A DNA stretch of 21,300 bases from JACPDH01 sp051305935. GTDB taxonomy: Bacteria > Acidobacteriota > Thermoanaerobaculia > Gp7-AA8. The stretch is from positions 1-21,300 of the forward strand of contig JBPPMG010000391.1 in NCBI GenBank assembly GCA_051305935.1, given 5' to 3'. Shown in pieces: positions 15,046 through 21,300 of the stretch. Both the position numbers and the translations under genes were made by a program. A model generated the notes under the pieces. That model saw nothing but the letters and a program-made list of their open reading frames with translations. It was not told the DNA's origin and searched no databases. The stretch's first letter is position 1; each line of letters begins with the position of its first letter.

Positions 15046-17376
15046 TCAGAAATCCCAGGAGATGCCGACCATTGCCGTTCGCGGCAGGCCGGGTCGCAGG
15101 CCCGCGGGACGCCGCGCGACGATGTAGTCTTCGTCGGTCACGTTGCGAACCTGTACGAAGAACCGTGCGTCGTCGCGAACGCGATAGCCTGCCGAGAGGT
15201 CGAAGATCAGGGCCTCGTCCGTGCCGGTTCCGGCCGGAATCGCTCCCTGCCCCGGCGCCGTACGCATGGGGTCGGTGTAGTTCAGGCTCGCAAAGACATC
15301 CCAGCGGTTTGCCGTCACGCCCGCGCCGAGCGTCCACTGATTCTCGGGCAGGTAGGGGAGCTCGTCTCCCGCATCCACGGACGGAGTCCAGTCGGGGAAG
15401 CCGGTGGTGAAGCTCGACTGGAACTCCGAGGACGTGTACGTGTAGGCGAGCTGCAGCGGGATGTCGATACCCCATCGCCGAGCTGCTGCGATGTCGTACG
15501 CGATCGAGACCTCGGCGCCGTACACGTCGATCTCGCCTCCGTTGAAGAGGTCGCCGCTGCCGGTGCCACCGCCTGACAACGTGTCGCGTCCGAGAAGGTT
15601 CTCGTAGTCGTTGAAGAACCCGATGACTTTCGCCTGGAACTGCGAGACGGCGTAGCGTGCGCCGAGCTCGTAGTTGATGCTGCTTTCCGGTTGTGTCTCC
15701 TCGTTTGCGCCCGGTCCAGGCGGTGCGAACCCCTTGTGCACGCCTCCGAAGACGTTGACCGAGGCGTTGACGTCGTAGCTCACGCCGAGGCCCGGCAGAA
15801 GCTCGTCGACGTCATTTTCGGCGATCGAGAGCGAGGTCCCCGTGCGATCGGGGTCCGCGCGGCCGAAGTCCTCGGAGAGGAAGTCGATCGTCTCGAAGCG
15901 CAGCCCGGGAGTGACGGTCCAGCGACCGAAGCGGATCTGATCTTCGACGAAGAAGGCGAGGGCTTCCGCGCTCACGACCCGGTTCGCGTTCGAGCCGGGC
16001 GCGCCGGCAGCGACGAGGAACATCGTTCCGTTCTCGATGCCGTAGCGATCGTCTTCCTGGAATCGATCCTCGGAGTCGCGGTGGAAGCGTGCACCGATGC
16101 GGACGTCGTGGCGGACATTCGTTCCCTTCTCGAGCCAGAGAACCGTCTGGACGCCTTCCGACTCGTAGCTGCGGCGGTTCGCGCGTATGCGAAGGGCACC
16201 GGTGGAGTCATCGGTCTCGCCGCGCAGGATCGCGAAGGCGCCCGCGTTCGCTTGCGGGTCGTCGAGGACCGACGAGATCGAGACGCCCGACACGGAGTCG
16301 AGCTTGTACCAGTTGCGGAAGAAGTCGTTGCGGTAGACGGTGGTCGTCACGCTCCAGTCGGGGGCAGGAGCGACGAGATGGCTGAGCTGGACCTGCTCGT
16401 GATCCGTGTCGATGACGTCGAGCTGCGATCCTGCGTAGCGGCGGTAGGGATTCACGAGGAAGTCGTTCTCGGTGAGGCCGACGTAGGTCTCGTCACCTTC
16501 CTGCGTCGTCTTGCCGAGCTTGAGCTCGAGCGACTGCTGGATCGGGGAGTCGCTCGCGCTGTTGATGCGGAACTTGCCCATGTAGTCCTGAAGCGTGACG
16601 CCGGTGTCGCCGCCGTTGTCGAGCTCCTTGAAGCCGTCGGTGGTCAGCTGGTAGGTCTCGAGCAGCCAGGCGAAGCGCTCCCGGGAGTCGCCGAACGTCG
16701 CGTGCAGGCGGGCCGTGGAGTCGGTACCGCCCGCGAGATTGACGCGCCCGCCGAGCTGGCCGGGAATGCTGGTCGAGACGAAGTTGAGCGCGCCGCCGGT
16801 GGTGAACGGCCCCTGACGAATGGCGCTGGAGCCTTTGCGGACCTCGAAGCTCTCCATGCGTCCTGCGGTCGGGGTGTAGTACGCGGCCGGCGCGGCGTAG
16901 GGTGCGGGGGCGATCAGCACGCCATCCTCGAGCATCGTGATTTTCTGGCTTCGCTCGACGCCCGTGCCGCGCATGCCGATGTTAGGCCGGAGGCCGTAGC
17001 CGTCCTCGTCCTGAATGTTGATGCCGGGCACCTGGCGGAGGATGCGATGGATGTCGCCGTAGTCCTGTCGCTCGAGCTGCTCGGAATCGATGAAATCCGC
17101 CGAGCCGGGCACGTCGTGAGCGGCCGCAGCCGATCCGATGACCATCATGTTCTCGAAGATGGCAGGAGGCTGGGCAGTCGGGGCGGCGCTGGCCAGCTGT
17201 ACCGGAGTCGTGGCACTCTCGGCTTCCGTGCCGTCCGCCAGAGTTGCGTCACTGATGGCGGAGTCCGCCGAGGATTTGCGAGCTTCGGGCTCGGCCGCGA
17301 CGGAGAGCGTGGTGACGACGAGGAAGAAAGCCGCGAGCGTCGTGAGAAGCGAGCGAAGCAGTTGGGGGATTCGCAT
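15046..17376 (-). CDS. FecA-like TonB-dependent outer-membrane receptor
   Basis: About 776 residues. A signal peptide (hydrophobic LLTTLAAFFLVVTTLSVAA) is followed by a low-complexity linker, a TonB-box-like ENMMVIG, a plug domain (DIHRILRQVPGINIQ, GLRPNIGMRGTGVERSQKIT, LIAPAPYAAPAAYY, TTGGALNFVSTSIP) and a 22-strand-type barrel that ends in Trp-Asp-Phe, as expected for barrel assembly. The plug motifs match the FecA ferric-dicitrate receptor subfamily, but the long N-terminal signalling domain of FecA is absent. It should import a ferric chelate using TonB energy and feed the FbpABC importer encoded downstream. ATG 17376 is preferred over ATG 17394 because AGGAG lies 7 bases upstream of it and 17394 has no ribosome site. 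Its C-terminal half is weakly conserved, so the ligand is open. Confidence 0.92.
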   Translation of the reverse strand: MRIPQLLRSLLTTLAAFFLVVTTLSVAAEPEARKSSADSAISDATLADGTEAESATTPVQLASAAPTAQPPAIFENMMVIGSAAAAHDVPGSADFIDSEQLERQDYGDIHRILRQVPGINIQDEDGYGLRPNIGMRGTGVERSQKITMLEDGVLIAPAPYAAPAAYYTPTAGRMESFEVRKGSSAIRQGPFTTGGALNFVSTSIPGQLGGRVNLAGGTDSTARLHATFGDSRERFAWLLETYQLTTDGFKELDNGGDTGVTLQDYMGKFRINSASDSPIQQSLELKLGKTTQEGDETYVGLTENDFLVNPYRRYAGSQLDVIDTDHEQVQLSHLVAPAPDWSVTTTVYRNDFFRNWYKLDSVSGVSISSVLDDPQANAGAFAILRGETDDSTGALRIRANRRSYESEGVQTVLWLEKGTNVRHDVRIGARFHRDSEDRFQEDDRYGIENGTMFLVAAGAPGSNANRVVSAEALAFFVEDQIRFGRWTVTPGLRFETIDFLSEDFGRADPDRTGTSLSIAENDVDELLPGLGVSYDVNASVNVFGGVHKGFAPPGPGANEETQPESSINYELGARYAVSQFQAKVIGFFNDYENLLGRDTLSGGGTGSGDLFNGGEIDVYGAEVSIAYDIAAARRWGIDIPLQLAYTYTSSEFQSSFTTGFPDWTPSVDAGDELPYLPENQWTLGAGVTANRWDVFASLNYTDPMRTAPGQGAIPAGTGTDEALIFDLSAGYRVRDDARFFVQVRNVTDEDYIVARRPAGLRPGLPRTAMVGISWDF

Positions 17377-17400
17377 GAGGAGGCTCCTGATCATTCAATA

Positions 17401-17417
17401 TTGAGTCTTTGTCTCAA
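17401..17417 (-). promoter_or_regulatory. Fur-like dyad upstream of the iron operon
   Basis: TTGAG-N7-CTCAA (17401-17417) is a 17-bp dyad 24 bases before the preferred receptor start. It lies in an AT-rich patch, as promoters do in this GC-rich DNA. The inner 7-1-7 arrangement (TGAGTCT-T-TGTCTCA) has the geometry of a Fur box but diverges from its TGATAAT halves, so a different iron regulator is possible. Confidence 0.4.
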
Positions 17418-17514
17418 AATCGAATCGCAGTATGCGGTCTGGACGCCCTGACGTCAAGTGACGTTCATCACGTGACGATGTTCACCGGAGGGCTGAGTGG
17501 CAGGTCAAAGTCGC

Positions 17515-17642
17515 AGGTCAAAGGTCATAGGTCATAGCAAACGAAATTGCGATCTGGCGCGGACGCGTCCGCACTCGGAGCGACGGGAAGGAGTCGCCGC
17601 CCCGGATCCACGCTGCCTGCTTTGACCTATGACCTTTGACCT
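17515..17642. repeat. Inverted heptamer repeats overlapping the end of cueR
   Basis: AGGTCAAAGGTCATAGGTCA (17515-17534) has an exact 20-bp reverse complement at 17623-17642. Both arms consist of 7-bp units (AGGTCAA/AGGTCAT); looser units extend out to about 17502 and 17668. Between them lies a perfect 14-bp palindrome, GCGGACGCGTCCGC (17559-17572). The right arm contains the cueR stop codon. Similar units (GGTCAAAGGTCA) occur at 20261-20272. Confidence 0.8.
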
Positions 17643-18118
17643 ACGATCTCTGACCTCTGACCTCCGCTCTGCCTTTCGTGGTGGGCGAGGTCGTCGAGGA
17701 TCGGACACTCGGGGCGGTCGTCCCCGTGGCAATGCGATGCAAGCGTTTCGAGCGTACGCTTCATCGCCTCCATCTCGCGGATCTTGGTCTCGAGCTCGGC
17801 GACGTGCGAGAGGGCGACCTTTCTCACGTCGCGGCTGCTCCGCCGCTGCTGCCAGAGGCCCAGCAGCTCCTGGATCTGTTTCATCGAAAAACCGAGGTCG
17901 CGAGCGCGCCTGACGAACTGCAGAGTGTGTACGTCGCTCTGCGAATAGACGCGGTAGTTGGAGAAGGTGCGGTCGGCCGCCGGGATCACTCCGATCTTCT
18001 CGTAGTGTCGGATCATCTTCGCGCTCACGCCCGAAGCGTCCGATGCCTGGCCGATATTGAAGAGCCCCTGCTCTCGCGCCTCACTCATCTCGAGCGTCGG
18101 TCGTGTCGTTCTGCGCAT
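17627..18118 (-). CDS. cueR: CueR/HmrR-type Cu(I)-sensing MerR-family regulator
   Basis: A 163-residue MerR-family activator. Residues 19-60 form the winged helix-turn-helix (FNIGQASDASGVSAKMIRHY, then YRVYSQSDV). A long dimerisation helix follows, then the metal loop C130-HGDDRPE-C138, the C-x7-C pattern that binds Cu(I)/Ag(I)/Au(I) in CueR. Ser94/95 fits the serine that in CueR replaces the Cys of divalent-metal sensors. It should bend and untwist promoters with 19-bp spacers when Cu(I) rises. GGGGAGG upstream supports ATG 18118, and a CueR-type site lies at its own promoter. Odd: the last ~13 residues (SGGQRSEIVGQRS) are encoded by heptamer repeats rather than by family sequence. Confidence 0.94.
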   Translation of the reverse strand: MRRTTRPTLEMSEAREQGLFNIGQASDASGVSAKMIRHYEKIGVIPAADRTFSNYRVYSQSDVHTLQFVRRARDLGFSMKQIQELLGLWQQRRSSRDVRKVALSHVAELETKIREMEAMKRTLETLASHCHGDDRPECPILDDLAHHERQSGGQRSEIVGQRS

Positions 18119-18144
18119 TGGGTCCTCCCCGCCTTCACTGCGGA

Positions 18145-18175
18145 ATGATGCGCCTTCCTACAATGGGAATGTCAA
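18145..18175 (-). promoter_or_regulatory. CueR-type promoter/operator of cueR (autoregulation)
   Basis: On the minus strand: TTGACA (18175-18170), a 19-bp spacer and CATCAT (18150-18145). The dyad inside is CATTCC-N7-GGAAGG. The predicted transcript start near 18138 suits the ribosome site just before ATG 18118. It indicates that cueR regulates itself. Confidence 0.85.
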
Positions 18176-18219
18176 TCGGGCGCCACGTTCAGCGCAGCCG
18201 CGACCCCGGCTGCCTTCTG

Positions 18220-18237
18220 ACATCCCTTAAGGGATGT
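18220..18237. promoter_or_regulatory. Perfect 18-bp palindrome upstream of the pseudouridine synthase gene
   Basis: ACATCCCTTAAGGGATGT is fully self-complementary and ends 9 bases before ATG 18247. It could be a dimeric repressor site. Its right half (AAGGGA) is also the only Shine-Dalgarno-like sequence for that gene. Confidence 0.5.
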
Positions 18238-18246
18238 TGAGTCGAG

Positions 18247-19158
18247 ATGGGCGTCGATCGCGCTAAGATCGCCTCCGTGCCGAAATTCGTCGCCGACGCA
18301 AAGACGGACCTTCTCTCCGCGCTCGCGATTCGATTTCCCGAATCGAGCAAGACGACGCTGCGGCAGATGCTCCAGCAGGCGCGGGTGAGCGTCAACGGCG
18401 TGCTCGAGAAGAACGCGCGGCGCGCGATCGTCCCGGGAGACGAGATCGACCTCGCCAGACGCTCCCAGCTCCAGGGCCTTTCGGGGGCGCTCTCGATTCT
18501 CTTCGAGGACGACGACGTCATCGTCGTCGTGAAAGCCTCGGGGCTCCTCTCCGTCGCGTCGAAGGACGAGACCGAGCAGACGGCGGAGGCATTCCTCAAC
18601 GAGTACCTTCGATCGGGAACCCGCGAACGGGTCCACGTCGTTCACCGGCTCGACCGCGATACCTCTGGAGTGCTGCTCTTCGCGAAGAGCCCCCTCGCGC
18701 GCGACGCGCTCAAGGAGACGTTCGCGGAGCACGAGATCGATCGGGTCTACGTCGCGATCGTGGAAGGGGGACCTCCGACAGATGACGGAACCGTCCGCTC
18801 GTACCTTCGCGAGGAACCGCGGACTTTGATGGTGCGAGTCGTGGGGGAACGTGACAACGGGAAGCTCGCGATCACGCACTACCGCGTGGTCGAGAGGGGA
18901 AAGCTCTACTCCATGCTCGAGGTGACGCTCGAGACAGGAAGGCGAAACCAGATCCGCGCACAGTTCGCCGATCAGGGCTTTCCCGTCGCCGGCGACGCAC
19001 GCTTCGGCGCGCAGAGCGACCCATTCGGACGCCTCGCGCTCCATGCGCGGACTCTCGGCTTCACGCATCCCCGCACGGGCAAGAAGCTGCTCTTCAACGC
19101 GCCGCTTCCTTCCGAGTTTCAGCCGCTGCCCGCGCGCTTCGCGCGTTGGCCGAAGTAG
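18247..19158 (+). CDS. RluA-family RNA pseudouridine synthase
   Basis: A 303-residue enzyme that isomerises uridine to pseudouridine in rRNA or tRNA. The N-terminal ~70 residues look like an S4 RNA-binding domain (TTLRQMLQQARVSVNGVLE, PGDEIDL). The catalytic motif HRLDRDTSG carries the essential Asp136. Further family motifs are VYVAIVEG, the TGRRNQIRAQF motif, and GDARFGA followed by LALHARTLGFTHP. The exact target base cannot be inferred. ATG 18247 is the longest start; GTG 18280 (PKFVADAK...) would also keep the whole S4 domain, and neither has a strong ribosome site. It is divergent from cueR with a shared 128-base intergenic region. Confidence 0.93.
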   Translation: MGVDRAKIASVPKFVADAKTDLLSALAIRFPESSKTTLRQMLQQARVSVNGVLEKNARRAIVPGDEIDLARRSQLQGLSGALSILFEDDDVIVVVKASGLLSVASKDETEQTAEAFLNEYLRSGTRERVHVVHRLDRDTSGVLLFAKSPLARDALKETFAEHEIDRVYVAIVEGGPPTDDGTVRSYLREEPRTLMVRVVGERDNGKLAITHYRVVERGKLYSMLEVTLETGRRNQIRAQFADQGFPVAGDARFGAQSDPFGRLALHARTLGFTHPRTGKKLLFNAPLPSEFQPLPARFARWPK

Positions 19159-19380
19159 CGGGATCGATTCGGGCGCGGTGGCCAGTCGAGCACGCAGCTG
19201 TGCCTGCGGGACGCTCCTGCCGCCGGCCACTTCGGTCTCCCTCCCGTAACAGTTTCTTTACCAGGGCACTGAAACCGAATCGGGCGGGATCACGTTTGAC
19301 ACGTCGTCCGATCGGCGCCCCGGCGCGGCGTCCGTTACCCGACCGCGGCAGCCGTCAGTCGTGGGGGCCAGGAGCGCCGA

Positions 19381-19411
19381 TTGACCTTCCCACGGTAGGA
19401 AAGCTCAGACT
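19381..19411 (+). promoter_or_regulatory. CueR-type promoter/operator of the secreted protein gene
   Basis: TTGACC at 19381-19386, a 19-bp spacer and CAGACT at 19406-19411. The dyad is CCTTCC (19385-19390), N7, GGAAAG. The predicted start near 19418 lies just before the ribosome site at 19423 of the gene at 19437. The 222 bases between the pseudouridine synthase stop and this site hold nothing else recognisable. Confidence 0.75.
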
Positions 19412-19436
19412 TCATCTGGTACGAGGAGATCAACGC

Positions 19437-20249
19437 ATGAGAAACATCATCGCTGTGCTGCTGCTGTCGACCGCCGCGCTGAGCGCGTCGGCCAAGAACA
19501 TGTACGTCCCGGTCGCAGGAAGGGTGGCCGGGGCAAACAACACCTTCTTCCGGACCGACGTACGAATCTTCAACCCGTCGACGACGGACGACATCTCCGT
19601 GTCGATTCACTACCTGCCGCAGGGGATCGAGGGGACGAACATCCCCGGGCGGCTCGTGAGCGTGCCGAAGCGGCAGATGGTGGTGCTCGACGACATCGTC
19701 GGGAACTTCTTCGAACTGACGGAGAGCACGATCGGCGCGCTGCGGCTGGACTCCGACACCGACGCCAGCTACGAGTTCGTCGCCGATTCGCGCATCTACA
19801 CGAACTCGCCGAATCCGGCGACGCTGCGGGGCACGTATGGGCAGTACGTTCCCGCGATGGAGCTCGACGCCGCGAAGCTCAAGACGGTCGTGCTTCAGTT
19901 GAAGAGCCCGTTCGACACAGGCCTGCCGGGGGGCCCTGGCTCGTATCGTTCCAACGTCGGCGTGATGAACCCGGGAAGCGAGCCGGCGACGGTGACTCCG
20001 GCGCTCTTCGGCGCGGACGGTACTCCGCTCGGAACGGCCCAGATGCTGACGATTCCGCCGAAGAGCATGCGCCAGCTGTCGGTCACCGACCTGTTCGGCG
20101 GCGTCTTCTTCAACGACGGCTTCGTGACCTTCGACTCGACGCAGCCTGTCTACACATGGGGCTCGGTCGTCGACAACGACTCCGGCGACCAGGTCTTCGT
20201 CCGCGGGATCGAGGACAAGGCGGAGAAAAAGCCGTTAGGCGAGGAGTAG
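19437..20249 (+). CDS. Secreted protein of unknown function with two related repeats
   Basis: 270 residues. The start is ATG 19437 (GAGGAG at 19423-19428) although the frame is open further upstream, because it gives a clean signal peptide: MRNIIAVLLLSTAALSASA with cleavage before K20. The mature part has two related segments, FFRTDVRIFNPSTTDDISVS (near residue 40) and YRSNVGVMNPGSEPATVTPA (near 178), each followed by a hydrophobic strand and then a VP/IPP turn. This suggests two beta-sandwich domains. There are no cysteines and hardly any histidines, so it is not an obvious copper binder. Similar exported proteins are, as I recall, common in Acidobacteriota, but I know no function. Its promoter carries a CueR-type dyad, so copper may induce it. 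Confidence 0.85.
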   Translation: MRNIIAVLLLSTAALSASAKNMYVPVAGRVAGANNTFFRTDVRIFNPSTTDDISVSIHYLPQGIEGTNIPGRLVSVPKRQMVVLDDIVGNFFELTESTIGALRLDSDTDASYEFVADSRIYTNSPNPATLRGTYGQYVPAMELDAAKLKTVVLQLKSPFDTGLPGGPGSYRSNVGVMNPGSEPATVTPALFGADGTPLGTAQMLTIPPKSMRQLSVTDLFGGVFFNDGFVTFDSTQPVYTWGSVVDNDSGDQVFVRGIEDKAEKKPLGEE

Positions 20250-20274
20250 GCGACGAGGAAGGTCAAAGGTCAGA

Positions 20275-20471
20275 GCAGGCATGTGGAGAGCAAAAGCGGA
20301 GCTTTCGCTCTCGCTCGCGGAAGCGAAGCTTCAGCGTGCGAGCCCGCGGTGGGAATGCGAATGCAATCAATGAACGCTCTTCGCTTTTCCTGGCGCGTGG
20401 ACATCGGCCTGTCTCGTGCGGCGCTACGCGCTGTCGCGAAAGCTCCGCTTTCGCACTCCACATTCGACTGC
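20275..20471. repeat. 197-bp MITE-like inverted-repeat element
   Basis: The left end 20275-20308 and right end 20436-20471 are inverted repeats with three mismatches and one 2-base gap; GAATGTGGAG...AAAGCGGAGCTTTCGC is the shared core. Each end also folds on itself (AGCAAAAGC/GCTTTCGCT). Short open frames cross it on both strands, with products such as MWSAKAEL, but none looks like a real protein. It abuts a GGTCAAAGGTCA heptamer pair at 20261-20272 and fills the gap between convergent genes. No transposase is encoded. Confidence 0.75.
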
Positions 20472-20492
20472 TGATAGCCTCTCGCCTCGCGC

Positions 20493-21300
20493 CTAACTTC
20501 GATAATCCGCGTTCAGCGACACGTAGTCATGCCCGAGGTCGCTCGACATGATCACGGCGCGGCCGGGGCCGGTGCCGAGGGTGACGAGGACGGGGACGCG
20601 TTCGCGGGAAACGACGCGGGCGGCATCCTTCTCTTTGTAGGTGCAGGGCTGACCGTTCGCTACGAGCGCGATCGGACCGAGCTTGAGCGAAACGTGCTTC
20701 GGATTGAAGCGAGCGCCGCTGCGGCCGACGGCGGCGAGGATGCGGCCCCAGTTCGGGTCGCCGCCGTGAAGCGCGGTCTTGACGAGAGGCGACGTCGCGA
20801 TCGCGTGCGCGGCGAGCTTCGCCTCGCGGTCGCTCTTAGCGCCGTCGATCTCGATCTCCATCACGCGCGTGGCCCCCTCGCCGTCGCGCACGATCATCCA
20901 GGCGAGCTCGCGGCAGACCTTCCCGAGCGCTTCGAGGAAGGCGGCGCTCTCGGCTCCGCCCTTCATCGCCGTGCCGCCGGTGGCGCCGGAGGCCATGAGC
21001 AGCACCGTGTCGTTCGTCGACGTGTCGCCGTCGACCGAGATCGCGTTGAAGCTCGTCGTGGACGCTGCGACGAGCGCAGACTTCAGAAACGCCGGAGTCG
21101 CGGGAGCGTCGGTCATGACGAAGGCGAGCATCGTCGCCATGTTGGGATGAATCATCCCGGCGCCTTTCGCGACACCGACGACACGCGCGCGGCCGCCGTT
21201 CCAAGCGAAGCTCGCCTGCGCGACCTTCGGCCCGACGTCGGTGGTGAGAATCGCGTGCGACGCGGCGTCGATCCCGCCTGACGAGAGACGGGAGACCGCG
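20493..21300 (-). CDS. argJ: ArgJ, glutamate N-acetyltransferase/amino-acid acetyltransferase (5' part outside window)
   Basis: The frame runs in from the right edge without a start, so the N-terminal portion lies beyond 21300. Visible motifs in order: DAASHAILTTDVGPK, then KGAGMIHPNMATMLAF, where the precursor cleaves itself before the Thr of ATML and that Thr becomes the acyl-transfer nucleophile, then SVDGDTSTNDTVLLMASG, HGGDPNWGRILAAVGRSG and the C-terminal DLGHDYVSLNADYRS. These are diagnostic of ArgJ, which moves acetyl from N-acetylornithine to glutamate in arginine synthesis (in bifunctional forms also from acetyl-CoA; which form cannot be told here). The TATML site lies near 21135. 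No other arg gene is in view. Confidence 0.95.
   Translation of the reverse strand, partial: AVSRLSSGGIDAASHAILTTDVGPKVAQASFAWNGGRARVVGVAKGAGMIHPNMATMLAFVMTDAPATPAFLKSALVAASTTSFNAISVDGDTSTNDTVLLMASGATGGTAMKGGAESAAFLEALGKVCRELAWMIVRDGEGATRVMEIEIDGAKSDREAKLAAHAIATSPLVKTALHGGDPNWGRILAAVGRSGARFNPKHVSLKLGPIALVANGQPCTYKEKDAARVVSRERVPVLVTLGTGPGRAVIMSSDLGHDYVSLNADYRS

Noticed and set aside
13900..17451. Long plus-strand frames (about 558 and 586 codons) opposite the iron operon.
   Set aside because: Antisense shadows of fbpA and the receptor, which have clear signals, motifs and coupled starts.
20258..20272. TTGACCTTCC on the minus strand resembles half of a CueR-type operator.
   Set aside because: There is no GGAAGG half at N7; the match comes from the GGTCAAA heptamer repeat.
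1..21300. CRISPR array, toxin-antitoxin, phage defence or integrase genes.
   Set aside because: No spaced direct-repeat array and no recognisable product of these classes on either strand.

Overview
The window is GC-rich DNA from a bacterium. Its mix of genes, above all a eukaryote-like Ser/Thr kinase fused through one membrane helix to a PD40/TolB-like propeller and a secreted two-repeat protein of unknown function, is most like Acidobacteriota or a neighbouring poorly cultured phylum. That placement is inference: there is no rRNA or other marker gene here. All start and stop signals fit the standard bacterial code.

Layout. 1-360: a terminator of an upstream gene, an AT-rich inverted repeat, a promoter and tRNA-Thr(CGU). 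360-1063: no gene recognised; one 86-bp palindromic repeat. 1064-3802: membrane Ser/Thr kinase. 3807-3879: a second type of palindromic repeat between convergent genes. 3919-5001 (minus): a secreted PQQ/BamB-like propeller gene broken by one in-frame TGA. 5081-5166: second copy of the 86-bp repeat. 5358-7685: stand-alone molybdopterin oxidoreductase, followed by the 5' stub of a thioesterase-like gene. 7826-11210: copper efflux operon (YHS metal-binding protein and a P1B ATPase with three YHS and two CPM...CGM metal-binding modules), with a terminator. 11272-17376 (minus): iron uptake operon, FecA-like TonB receptor followed by FbpA, FbpB and FbpC. 17627-18118 (minus): CueR-type Cu(I) sensor. 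18247-19158: RluA-family pseudouridine synthase. 19437-20249: secreted protein. 20275-20471: MITE-like inverted-repeat element. 20493 to the window end (minus): ArgJ, incomplete at its 5' end.

The main connection is regulatory. Four promoter-like sites share the same design: TTGAC(C/A), a 19-bp spacer carrying a CCTTCC-N7-GGAAGG-type dyad, and a CAnnnT -10. This is the classic over-long MerR/CueR promoter. Two sites precede the copper ATPase operon, one precedes the cueR gene itself, and one precedes the secreted protein at 19437, which has no recognised role in copper handling. Together they suggest a local copper regulon whose members are split by an iron-uptake operon.

The window is also rich in small non-coding repeats: two 86-bp palindromes 91% identical to each other, a 73-bp palindrome sharing their GGGGTCnnACCTCGAA ends, a 197-bp inverted-repeat element, and heptameric GGTCAAA/GGTCATA arrays, one of which supplies the last codons and the stop of cueR.
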